Shown piece after piece: positions 11,517-21,654 of a stretch of DNA of 64,000 bases (positions are counted from its first letter, which is position 1; each line of letters opens with the position of its first letter). The position numbers and the translations under genes were made by a program. Origin of the DNA: Liolophura sinensis (lineage: Eukaryota; Mollusca; Polyplacophora; Chitonida; Chitonidae); contig NC_088307.1 of assembly GCF_032854445.1 (NCBI RefSeq), forward strand, positions 6,822,001 through 6,886,000, in the 5' to 3' direction. The notes below the pieces were generated by a model. That model was not told the origin of the DNA. It ran no database searches and worked only from the letters and a program-made list of their open reading frames with translations.

Positions 11517-11726
11517 TAAGCTAAAAAGTTGGATGAAAATTTGTGCATGGATTTGGATAAAATTTTTTACATCGTTTTGCCTAAGCAATAATCCAAAAAC
11601 GTTTTTGGTGGTGATTCAGATCAGGGTCTAGGACTTTTTTTTACACCGTTTTTTCATCATTGGATATAAGACAGATATACTGGGTATTCTCCCTTGATCC
11701 GCATTGTGAGAATTTGTATATTTAGC

Positions 11727-11873
11727 TATGGCCAGACCTCGCATGCAAGACCTCTTGGCCACAAGCACAAGGTCGAGACTGCCCTTGGTAAGGAGAATCG
11801 TACCAATTTAGCAAAACATTTTGGCCTGTGGTACGTTTACTACAAATTTTCTATCCCTGAGAGCACCTATTAG
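11727..11873 (+). other. Short conserved open frame of unknown identity, copy 1
   Basis: A 48-codon frame reading YGQTSHARPLGHKHK and then NLAKHFGLWYVYYKF. Counterparts at 31,25x-31,447 and 60,876-61,016 differ mostly by conservative changes (F/Y, S/T). No ATG context or family is recognised. It lies antisense within the intron of the AT-hook gene in unit 3. It may be a fossil of an older coding sequence. Confidence 0.25.
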
Positions 11874-12542
11874 AGCACAAGGGAGACTACAATGAATCTT
11901 TGTGAAAAACAACAATCACGTAAAAGGATTTCAGAACATCTTCCAGCCGTGGAGCATTCCAATATAAGCGTCATGTCCGACATTCATATACCATTCGTAG
12001 TCCATAAAGGGCGTTCCAAGTCGATAATCGCAAGATCCATTTCCTAAACAACGTTTAACACTACCTCCCAAAGACAAAGGTATGTAAGAAATTATACAAA
12101 TAGGAAATAAAGCCGGTAACACACAAGAGAGAAGCGGTCATCAGTTTTCAATGATGCCGCGTAAGACAGTGGATATTCAGTGGTAGTCCGTGAATGGGTT
12201 CCAGGTCAAATAAAAATTAAACAAGTATCTCATTCCAAAGATTTCCGGGCCTAGGCGGCCCATGGACCTTGCTCTTTATGCTGGGATAGTCATCCGAAGG
12301 CCGTTCCACTTTCAAATTGCTTCCAATGCGCCTGATACATTTACACACATGTAGTATGTAAATAGACCAAAGATTACATTTTGCAAATCCACAATGTATG
12401 TATTACAATATTACAACCAAATATGTAGATACACATGTAAGTAGCATGCCCCCAATATCCCAGTGCTTTAATCCGATACGCTTTCATTTATATGCACTCA
12501 TAACCCTAACAATTTCAACTGCTTTCCCATTATCCACAAAAC

Positions 12543-13099
12543 CGACCACTACCAGAACCAAATGATCGTCTCACTAAAACTTTTCATCAAATCAAAATTA
12601 TAAACGGTAAAAGACTGGTCCCCAATCTTAAGAAACTTCTAACAAAGGCTCGGTTTACTACCAACTTAATAGAAACCAGTTATACAACTTCTAAGTGTGG
12701 AGACCCACGATGCAAATACTGTGAACATTTCATAACAAGCAGTCATTTTTTGTTTCATGTCACCAATTTTAACTTCCGTATGAACTCTTATATGAACTGT
12801 AATTCCCAAAATCAATTGTATGTCTTAACCTTCCCTAATTGTAATAAATTCTATATAGGCGATAACGGTGATTCATTAAGGAATCGATGTAGGGTACATA
12901 GGCAACAAATTAACGCGTCAAGTTTACAGATTTTACCTGTAACCAAACATATTGCATCATGTACCCGTAACCTACACAGTTCCACATAATGCCTTTCCTT
13001 AAATTATCGGTGAATAAAGCTCAAACCAGAGGAACCAAAAAATAGTACTTCGTTCATAAATTAAAATCTGAACTTAACATAGAAAACATCGGGAGATAA
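12543..13099 (+). pseudogene. Penelope-like retroelement remnant, GIY-YIG end, copy 1
   Basis: The frame reads RPLPEPNDRLTKTFHQIK, a CGDPRCKYC cysteine motif, then YVLTFPNCNKFYIG...SLRNRC, the pattern of the GIY-YIG endonuclease that ends Penelope-like elements. A stop after the endonuclease separates it from YFVHKLKSELN, the usual C-terminal tail. The reverse transcriptase part is absent. The FYIGD in place of FYIGET and a missing half-codon block near 13,000 show further decay. Confidence 0.75.
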
Positions 13100-13459
13100 T
13101 CTATCCGAATGGATAATCCACTGATCACCATGGCTTAATCTACCTGCATGTATATATACGACGTAAAACTCTAAGCACTCATTTACTCACTCAGCAAAAA
13201 AATGCGCGCTTTCTTGTGGGATCAAATTTGTGCCGCCAAGCTTGAGCCTGCTCTCTTAACGAAGGCGATTCGAGACGTAGTCTCATTTTAGAAGAAGTAT
13301 CGTTTTGCAATTGCAATAAAATTTTGTCGTGAACTGTATGTGGATTCACAAAAACTCAAAACGCCTCACAAACGAGCTGTTCAAATACGCTGAAATATAG
13401 GCCTTCACTTTATAAAGACATTATCTCCACTTAAAATTTCTCTGCTCTCTGTACTCTCT

Positions 13460-13790
13460 GTATTGTTAGTGTCCGCTTAGGTGTCCTAATTGTTCAAGCT
13501 TTCGCCTCGAAGCCTTAATCCGGTCGTATCATACCTAAGGCTTTAAAAATGATATTTGTTTGGTGCCTCACTTGGTGCTTAGAACTGAGAGGTTAGATCA
13601 AGGAAACAGGACTGGTTAGCCAGAATAACGTGAATGGATATGGAGTCACACATGCCTGGCGTGGTACTTCAGTGGCGGCAGCACTTTGGCGGCATGGACT
13701 CGCCCTGTCACGCACATAATGACTCCTCGTCATCATATGACTGAAAAAGTACAACGTAAACACCCCAAACATTACATTACATTTTAATAT
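13460..13790 (+). repeat. Family C SINE
   Basis: Eroded tRNA-like head (CTTAGGTGTCCTAATTGTTC...GCCTCGAAGCC), body with ACAGGACTGGTTAGCC and GCAGCACTTTGGCGGCATG, and tail TCATATGACTGAAAAAGTAC. Shared with 33,790-34,090 and with the inverted fragment at 6,895. Confidence 0.7.
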
Positions 13791-14477
13791 TCTAACGAAA
13801 GATTTAACTGACAATTCAATTATTAATTTTTGGGGGTTTTACTTAAACATGTCACCACTACACCGCTTTGATATAGCATCTGACGTGTCCTATATATTTC
13901 GACTTGTAGCATTTGTTAAGTCTTTATGCGTTGTGTGACATTTTCCATATTTTGTTATCAGTACCACAAAAACTAGTGTGTCAAGGATAGCCCACCAAGC
14001 GGTTTCACTCTTAACTTTCTGACATTTTACATTGAGTAGGATAACTCTCTGCTCCATATTTTTGTTTTTATCACCTTAACCGACAGTTACAAATGCACGT
14101 GATGTCTGTCAAACCCTGCTGGTAAGTGTCTGCGGCGTTGTGAGTGTACCATCATGAGCATGGTAGTGCATGCGTGCTAATATGAAAAGTTGTTTGGTAC
14201 TGCTTCAAAATAAATGCACCAAACCAGAGACGGAATGTGCACTTGGTTTGGCCTTTAGCTAAGCTTGTTCTTTAAAGCTTAAAGGAAATACTTGGGGCAT
14301 ATCCTTTTGAAAAAGCTAAATAAATTACCGTTACATTGTCAGGTGACGTTTTAACCTTGTTTTGTTTTCTCAGAGAAAAAAGAGAGAGAGACCGTATATT
14401 ACTTTTACATAGATCCATGTACAGAACTCAGGTAAATTAAAATGTAAAAGAAACAAAAAGGTTTAGATTTACCGCTG

Positions 14478-14572
14478 GCTTGTATTTTTTGTTTTGTTTG
14501 TTTTGTTGTTTTTTTTTGTTTGTTTGTTTCTTTTCTGTTTTTTTTTGTTTGTTTTTTTTTTTTTTTTTTTGT
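14478..14572 (+). repeat. T-rich low-complexity tract
   Basis: Runs of T broken by single G bases (TTTGTTTGTTTG and longer T runs). Shorter in the matching places (35,170-35,185; complement near 6,220). Replication slippage is the likely cause. Confidence 0.8.
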
Positions 14573-15129
14573 TAATTTACTATGTTTGTATTATGTTTAG
14601 AAATTATTTTGCCATGTAAATATACTGAACGCAGAATAATGAAATGGGATTTTTCGACTACAGGTTATGTCTCTCAGGACCTATTACTTAGGGAAGTGCC
14701 CCGTAGCTATATTTCGTAATAGCTACCTCGATCATGGTTTAGTTCTGATTAGTTTGTCTGTATTTAAATTGGAAAAAATACAAAAGAGCCTAACAAATGA
14801 TAATGAAACACTTTCAATTAAGATGGCCCCAAATTTATATGGCTTATATAATTTCGTCTCCTTATAAGCCGGGTTTTCTGTCAAATCTGTCAAACACAGC
14901 ATCGTGCTACAGTCACCTTTACTTCCTACACGGTATTTGACGGCAAGGACACAAATCCTATTTTATTCACGTGTTTCGTAGACGGTGATAGACGGTGAGG
15001 GCTCAAATCCTGTTTTAGTGACTTGTGTCGTACATGATCTTTGAGGTAAGGACACTTGTTTCCCACACGGTGTTTGACGATAAGGACACAAATTCCCAAG
15101 GCATTTGTTTTGCACGGTAAGCACACACA

Positions 15130-15378
15130 TCTTGATTTATTTATTTATTTATTTATTTGATTTGTGTTTTACGCCGTACTCAAGAGTATATCACTTATAC
15201 GACGGCGGTCAGCATTATGGTGGGTGGAAACCGGGCAAAGCCGGGGGAAACCCACGACCATCCGCATGTTGTTGGAGGACCTTCCCGCGTACAGCCGGAG
15301 AGGAAGCCAGCATGAGCTGGACTTGAACTCACAGCGACCGCATTGGTGAGAGACTCCTGGGTCATTACGCTGCGCTAG
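15130..15378 (-). repeat. Family A SINE, unit 1 only
   Basis: (TTTA)n start, then the complement of tail, body and part of the head, ending in CTGCGCTAGCG. In unit 2 the same spot (about 35,780-35,805) reads straight through without it, so this is a unit-1-specific insertion with a small local deletion. Confidence 0.8.
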
Positions 15379-15709
15379 CGTAATTATCATTAGATTATCA
15401 TTAGGTGTCTGTACACATTATTTGTATAACTATTTCCCTCATACAAGCACTCGTCCTGTACATTCTAGTGTCACTGTACATACTGGGTTTACAGGGTGCT
15501 ATGCCTCTTGTCTCCGACATGGCGGCTTCTTGAGACGGCACTATAACCGTATATCCGTATGATCACACTGTCGTCACTGTTTTGGTTTTACTGTCTGTTC
15601 TGTAGTCTTTCATATTGTATTCCTGCATAAACCTGGATTCTGCTCGTGGATTACACATCCCCGAGGCCTGGTCTCTTTGCATTCTTTTAATGTCCATTCA
15701 TGTCCATCC

Positions 15710-16840
15710 ATTCAGTTCTAGCACATACATGATTCGTCCATTTATTTGGTTCCAACAAAGTTGCGTCGTAGAGAGTTTTGATCATCGTAGAGAAACATGA
15801 TCAAACAGTGATCATGTCCAAGGTGTGCATTTTTTTTTTGACGACCTTACATGGACAGTCTCAAATAACCAAGAAACAGTGTATGCCTAAATCATTTAAA
15901 CTGTATGTACGTAACACGTGATAATACTTTTTTCGTAGAAATTTGCTTTCTTAAGAGTAACAATAAAATTTCGACGATTAGCATTAATATTGTTGAAGTT
16001 ACGGCTGCTACCCTTATTGCAATTGATAGCGAGTACATCCAGTTGCTGGGTCTATTTTGTTTTTGATTTGATCGATGTTTAACGCAATTATCAACTGAAG
16101 TCTCATCACTTGTGTTCTCCCGCAGAACTATTTAATCTACAATCGTCAATAAAATTGTTGTAGGTGTTAGTTAAAATCATGTTGTACACATTTTAGATAA
16201 ATAGAATGCATGCGTATAAGTTATTGCTCAAACTTTAAACGGATTGTTTGTGTTTTCTGACATGACTTTATACCTCATCCCCGTGACCCCAGTAAGTTCG
16301 GCGTTGGTCAAGATTTCTATGCAAAATGTCCTACTGGTGGCAGCGAGGTAAAGCGAAAGGTAGAGAGCAACGCATGCGCTGTAAGGAGTATGAGACCTAA
16401 CGTTACGGACACAGACCCCCATTACAACTTCCGTTTTTCGGTAGGGACGATTGTAGCCTAGTTCTGAGAATTTTAGGGTACAAAGTCTTTTTTTGCTCCC
16501 AGGCGTCCATTTTTGGTGCACAGGTGCATGCTTGGTATTAAAATGCTGGAAACTGTCTAAACTTTGAGGAGGTATGAGCTTTATTGATGAAAGTTTGAAA
16601 TTCTGGGCGAGAGGACACAAGGTGTGAGGTAGTGATGCGATTGACGTCCCCTTGGCGTTGCTAGGCACGCCTCCCAGCTGCCGGCATGGAAAGGTCCAGA
16701 TTTTGACGGTCAACCTATGTCAAGATTTGTATGGCTTCTTTCTCACAGGCTGGGCCAGGTATGCACCAAAGCTTATTGGCCACGGAATGTTTGGGACTGA
16801 GCTACAGCGCTAGACGTTAACATTGTCGCTTATGGAAAAT
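15710..16840. other. Unit-1-specific stretch with one unexplained open frame
   Basis: Not matched in unit 2 or the inverted copy. On the minus strand, 16,228-16,713 is open for 161 codons (starts MTVKIWTFPCRQL, ends NTNNPFKV). It has many Cys/His/Ser residues, no recognised domain and no repeats. The only support is length, so I do not call a gene. Confidence 0.3.
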
Positions 16841-16874
16841 TAATGGGGGTCCGAGGCCTTATGCACGCCATAGA

Positions 16875-16955
16875 GAAGTCTTTGTCGGACTTCCTCCCAC
16901 CAAATCCATCACTGTCGTCGTATATAAGTGAAACATTGTTGAGTACGGCTTTTGC
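16875..16955 (+). repeat. Family A SINE remnant
   Basis: Diverged 3' part only (GACTTCCTCCCACCAAATCC, GTCGTATATAAGTGAAACAT, TGTTGAGTACGGC). Counterpart of 4,595-4,680 in inverted orientation. Confidence 0.6.
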
Positions 16956-17044
16956 ATATCGTATACACTTGGTCACTTCCGGGCTCTCTTTTTTTTCTGC
17001 CTGTAAACCTCACAGTCATTGTTTACCCGAAATTTACTGTTTAT

Positions 17045-17312
17045 ACATGTTTGTACACCAAAAAAAATTAACTGTTAATTTTAACAGAAAGTCTGGGTGA
17101 TGCTGGCATGTATCCTGTTAATGTAGCACATTGTTGTGTTAAATATAACACACATTCTTTTATTTCAACATAAAGATTCTATTAGATTCATAGGATATTG
17201 GGTTGAATATGACAGAATATAATAGCAGACTCCATTCTTGCATCAGATAACATTCTCAGATAACAGACTTTCTGTTAAAATTCACAGGTCAATTTTTTGA
17301 GTGTATGTTTGC
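17045..17312 (+). mobile_element. Foldback MITE-like element, copy 1
   Basis: Left arm near AACTGTTAATTTTAACAGAA and GTGATGCTGGCATGT; right arm near GATAACAGACTTTCTGTTAA. The arms are imperfect inverted repeats and the middle is itself rich in TGTTATA/TATAACA. It sits about 235 bp upstream of the alternative first exon of lectin gene 1. Non-autonomous; family not identified. Confidence 0.6.
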
Positions 17313-17546
17313 TTTTTGCGTAATACACTAGCAGTATAACTCCGGAAAAAGAAAGACTCATTTTGACTCTCATCAGGAAAACTGTTTGCCAGTTTCTGAA
17401 CATTTTCATACATCCCAGATCAAATTCATTTACCACTTTCAAAAACGAAACAACTGACCCGGATCAGTTGTGATAATTTCCCTTTTCTTTTTTGTCCAGA
17501 CTGGTAACATCGGTTAAACTAACCCAATCCCGGACTTCGTGCTGCG

Positions 17547-17566
17547 ATGAAGACCATTAAACTATG
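17547..17566 (+). other. Alternative first coding exon of lectin gene 1
   Basis: ATG exon of 20 nt encoding MKTIKL plus two bases of a split codon, with donor GTAAGTTAAG. Spliced to the acceptor at 19,446 it gives MKTIKLWFVLAHVISTE, almost the same signal peptide as from the exon 148 bp downstream. The two first exons look like a small tandem duplication of promoter plus start exon. In unit 2 this exon is destroyed (39,261-39,276). Confidence 0.7.
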
Positions 17567-17694
17567 GTAAGTTAAGCTAATTAATGGTAAGTTGTTCCAA
17601 AACAATGCTCACATGCGCTACACGTTACCACGAATGCAGAGCTGTCTCATCCGACGACTAGTCAGTAATCCAGTCTCTCGTCCGCTGCTGTACA

Positions 17695-20600
17695 ATGAAG
17701 ACTGTTAAACTATGGTAAGTTTGCTTTCACTTCATGGTTACATATTAATGGATGCTTGAGAGTAATAATAACATGTTTGACACAGATCTTTGGAAAATGA
17801 ATGTAATATATCAAGAAACCTCTCGATCTTAATCAACAGTTTTCAGATACCATAGGGCAGATGTCAGATCTGATTGTGCAGATGTGTGTGCCGCGATTAC
17901 ATGGTAATGGGTAGGGGTGGACAAATTTTGACGTGTGAAAGTCACAATTAACATATGGCTTTTTTGTCGTAGAGGGGGTTAGTGTTGCTTTTGAAATTTA
18001 AATGACGGCATAAGAAAAGAAATTTTCATACAGGAATTCTGTAACTTTTGTCGGTTTTTGTTGTCGATCACTTGTGTTAACATGGAGGCCGCGCTGGTTA
18101 AGTGTTAGTTAAAGCTAGACCCACATTCAAGGCCCGGTTATAATTGCCAGAGCGTCTCTTCAAACTATTAAGTCTGTGTGGCGTTAAGTCATACTATTTA
18201 TATATTTATTTTACGCCGTACTCAAGAATATTTCACTTATACGACGGCGGCCAGCATTATGGTGGAAGAGAATCGGGCAGAGCCCTGGGGAAACCCACGA
18301 CCATCCGCATGAGCTGGACTTGAACTCACAGTGACCGCATTGGCTTCTGGGTCATTACGCTGCGCTAGCGCGCTAATCAGCTGAGGACCCTAAGCCATAA
18401 TAATCATGCAAACTAAACTCGACCACTTCGGTGATCTAATGGTTAGAGCGTCGGCTTCGAAGTCGGGAGGCCCAGGATCAAACCTGGGTAGAGTCATACT
18501 TCAGGACTTCAAAGGACTTCAAAAATGGTACTTGTTGCTTACTTGGCTCTCACCGATAATAGGTTAGAGCAAAAAAACAGGACTGGTTATCCCGGTGTCA
18601 GCATAATGTGACAGAGTGGGGTGTCATGTCTGGTGTCTCCGGCATGATTCTTCAGTGGAGGCGGCACTTTGGGGGCATGGACTTCAGCCCTGATAAAATA
18701 AAACACAGTATAGGTACCTGATGACACTTTGCCGTCATATGACTGAAATGTTGTTGAGTACGACCTTAAGCCCCAAGCATACATAGATATCAACTCAACC
18801 AGCTACCATCAAGCAGTTGTACGTTTGTGTATCTTAAAGCCACTGTGCTTATTCGCAAATGTTACATATATCGTTGAGCCCAAAATTGATCTGTACTCAA
18901 ACAGAAACTCAAGCAGAAGCTTTTCACTCCCCGACTTTTCTAACCAGACGAGTTTGGCTATGTTTAAATTCATATAATTTCAATCCAATTAATATAAATC
19001 TATTTCGCGCAGCTTTTTGAGAAAGGATTTTTAACTTGTAACAACAGACGGTGAAATGTGCCACTGTCCTTAAATGTACAAAGAAAAACAGATAGTGTTT
19101 CCAGATTTTGGCAATTTTTCTCCACTCTCTGGTTGTCGATAATAAATTTATTTATTTAGTTGATTGGTATTTTACACCGTACTCAAGAATACTTCACCTA
19201 TACGACGGTGGCCAGCATTATGGTGGGAGGAAAGCGGGCAGCTCATGGTGAACTCCCCGGATGGTCTGTGGGAAACCCACGCCCATCCGTAGATTGCTTA
19301 AAGACCTTCCCACCCGTGCTCGTGTGCTGACCACCTCGACCACGCAGGCGCCAATCAATGATAAACATATAACTGAAATACTACCCATAATCCGTTGATC
19401 AGTATTCATTCATTCATTCTTCTAATGGCTGACGTCTTTTTACAGGTTCGTTTTGGCCCACGTTATCTCCACGGAGATCAGCTTTGGCTCCTCCGTCCAG
19501 CCTCACCAAGAATACTTGCGGTGGCTGTTCCAAAGATTTCGGCAGGTCTTCTGGAGCCAGGGCAGCCGGATCCGTCAATTCGCCGTGATCACCCTGGAGC
19601 AGCTGAACGCTTTCCCAAATCCCGATCCCAATACACTACCGCTCGACTTCCCGAATGATTGGAACGCTGCATACTACGCAGATACGATCCCGGAGCACAC
19701 GGAACCAGTACTGTTTGAGCGACTTCGACAGCAGATTCTGGATTACCTTCAACAAACGAACAATCTCCCAACAAACATCTACCTGTTTACCTACAACATT
19801 CCCTGTCCCTTCTGCACGCAGACAATCGTGCACTTTGTGGAGAACGTCATACCGGACACGATCCGACAATTCGTCCAACTGAGGCCACAGTACAACGGTG
19901 CACTTGCGCAGATCGCAAGAATGAACTTCCGGATTGGCTGGAACACACAGCGAGGCAACCCGGATTTCACCTTGGCCACGTTAGAAGATTTTAGGGACAC
20001 AACCGACAATACCAACGTACCGAACATCATCATGTACGCCGGGCTTACACTGATTGGTGGCGTCTGCAACGCCAACTTCAACGGACGTAGGAAACGCCAG
20101 ACTTCCTCCCAGTACCTGACCACGGAGTGGAAGCTTCCTTCCGGAGCCTTGAAACACATATCTGCCGGCGACAGTGGTGTGTGGGGGGTGAACAAAAACG
20201 ATGAAATCTTCTACAAAGCCAACACCTATGGCCTGAGCGAAGCTACTGGAGATGAATGGATTCTTGTGTCGGGATTGTTAGTTCAGGTTGACGTTGGCTA
20301 TAACACGGTCTGGGGAGTGACCAAAAACAACGACGTCTTTCAGAGGATCGGAATCTCGAAATCCAACCCGACTGGGCAAAACTGGCAACACATTCCGGAA
20401 CAGAAGCTTTGTCACATTAGCGTCAGTCAGAAAGGTCATGTGTGGGGGGTGAGCCCGGCCGGTCAGCCAATGTTGCGGGTGGGGGAATGCTGGATCTGTA
20501 GACAAGGGAGACACTGGGAAGTGATTTCCGGTAGCTTTAAGCAGATATCCGTCGGCTATGCTGGCGTTTGGGGCGTAAACAACGACAACGAGATTTTCTA

Positions 20601-21654
20601 CAGAGAGGGTACTTTCGGAGACAAGTATGGGTCAGGCTCTAAGTGGACCAGAGTGAGCGGTAGTCTGAAATACGTCACATCCGGTGGCGGCCTTGTTTGG
20701 GGTGTGAATGAGAACGACCAAATTTACGCTCGCCGCGGTATTTCCAACAAAACACCTACGGGGCTGTATTGGATCCGAATTGACGGTGGACTCAAACAGA
20801 TCGAAGTGTCCCTCCGCAGCGTTTGGGGAGTCAACGAAAACGACCAAATCTATGGCCGCTTGGCAACGTTCGCCTTTGACTTGAGGGACAATTCAGAAAT
20901 TTGGGATAAGATATCTGGCAAGGCCAAACACGTGTCTACAGGAAACAGTGGTTTGTGGGCTGTAAACAACAACGACCAAGTGTTTTACCGCTACGCAACT
21001 TACGGGGCGAACAGAAACAGTAAAGGATCAGGGGATTGGCTTGAGGTGGGCAGTAGTCTGACCCAACTGGACGTGGGGCACCGCATCGTGTGGGGAGTGG
21101 ACAGAGAGAATAAAATCTACATTCGTCGAGGAATCAGCGCTGACCGACCTTGGGGGGCCAGTTGGCAGGGCTTGGATGGATTGTTGAAACACGTCTCAGT
21201 GAGTCCTCTGGGCTTTGTGTGGGGTGTCAATAAAAATGACGAGATTTTTCGCCGTGTAGGGGCCAAAAACAGCAACCCAGCAGGGAATTCGTGGAGGAAA
21301 ATTTCGGGGTCCTTGAAGCAGATATCCGTAGGCAATGCCGGTGTCTGGGGAGTCAACAAGGAAAATGAGATACTTTACCGTGTTGGGACGGCTCAAGCGA
21401 CTGTAGCCAGTGATGGTTCAAGCTGGAAGAAGATTGAAGGCGGCCTCAAGTACATCAGTTCGGGTGGAGGCGTGGTCTGGGGTGTCAACAAAGACGATGA
21501 AATCTTTTATAGAGAGGGAATAACCGCGGGAAATCCCACGGGATCCAGGTGGCGCTCCGTTCCCGGTCGCCTGTCCCAGGTCGAGACATACGATGGAGAC
21601 GATGGAGTTTGGGGAGTCAACGAGAAACAAGAAATCTTCGGACATGCGTGCTAA
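17695..21654 (+). CDS. Secreted tectonin-repeat lectin with N-terminal deaminase-like domain, gene 1
   Basis: Join of 17,695-17,714 and 19,446-21,654, 742 residues. Exon 1 ends TG before GTAAGT; exon 2 follows TCTTTTTACAG and begins G, so the split codon is Trp and the start reads MKTVKLWFVLAHVISTE, a signal peptide. Residues about 25-220 form one domain with H91-x-E93 and P-C127-x-x-C130, the zinc and proton-shuttle pattern of cytidine-deaminase folds. RRKR (221-224) is a furin-type site. From about 230 to the end there are twelve tectonin repeats with VWGVN-like motifs, as in tachylectin-1 and fish-egg lectins, probably two six-bladed propellers that bind glycans or lipopolysaccharide. A role in innate defence is inferred from the family. 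No in-frame ATG exists in exon 2. A possible poly(A) signal ATTAAA is at 22,150. The alternative exon at 17,547 can replace exon 1. The exon is clearly more GC-rich than its surroundings. Confidence 0.85.
18205..18392 (-). repeat. Family A SINE in lectin intron, shared by units 1 and 2
   Basis: Complement of tail (CGTACTCAAGAATATTTCAC), body and head (CGCTAGCGCGCTAATCAGCTGAG). Present at the same place in unit 2 (39,925) and absent from the inverted copy near 3,065, so it inserted after the inverted block split off. Confidence 0.8.
18421..18790 (+). repeat. Family C SINE in lectin intron
   Basis: Well preserved head: GACCACTTCGGTGATCTAAT, GGTTAGAGCGTCGGCTTCG and CCCAGGATCAAACCTGGG (a tRNA-like acceptor/T-arm region). 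Tail TCATATGACTGAAATGTTG then AGTACGACCTTAAGCCCCAA. Shared with 2,690 and 40,201. Confidence 0.8.
19150..19352 (-). repeat. Family A SINE in lectin intron, close to the acceptor
   Basis: Complement of tail (ACACCGTACTCAAGAATAC) and body (ACGACGGTGGCCAGCATTAT); head eroded. Ends about 95 bp before the exon 2 acceptor. Shared with 40,930-41,205 in unit 2. Confidence 0.75.

Larger units (their letters stand above)
10945..13160 (+). repeat. Segment Q, copy 1, with a scrap of the AT-hook gene
   Basis: Collinear with about 30,510-33,160 and 59,940-62,060, but with a deletion that removes AT-hook exon 2. At 10,953-10,988 about 36 bp of the last exon remain on the minus strand, with the acceptor still present as TTATTTGTAG. 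The gene copy here is therefore dead. The rest is former intron sequence, a family B SINE fragment and a Penelope remnant. Confidence 0.75.
13160..15705 (+). repeat. Segment R, copy 1 (no gene)
   Basis: Collinear with about 33,500-36,245 and, inverted, with 5,280-7,090. Contains a family C SINE, an old T-rich tract at about 14,478-14,572, and a family A SINE at 15,130. The stretch around 14,930-15,110 holds several diverged copies of a phrase like GACGGTAAGGACACAAATCC / TTTTAGTCACGTGTTTCG, a small local repeat shared by all R copies. No coding region is supported. Confidence 0.75.

Noticed and set aside
19395-19658. ATG at 19,425 (MADVFLQ...) as the lectin start, with a similar frame at 41,246
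   Set aside because: It is in another frame from the lectin and stops after a few dozen codons. It also lies in the intron and polypyrimidine tract.
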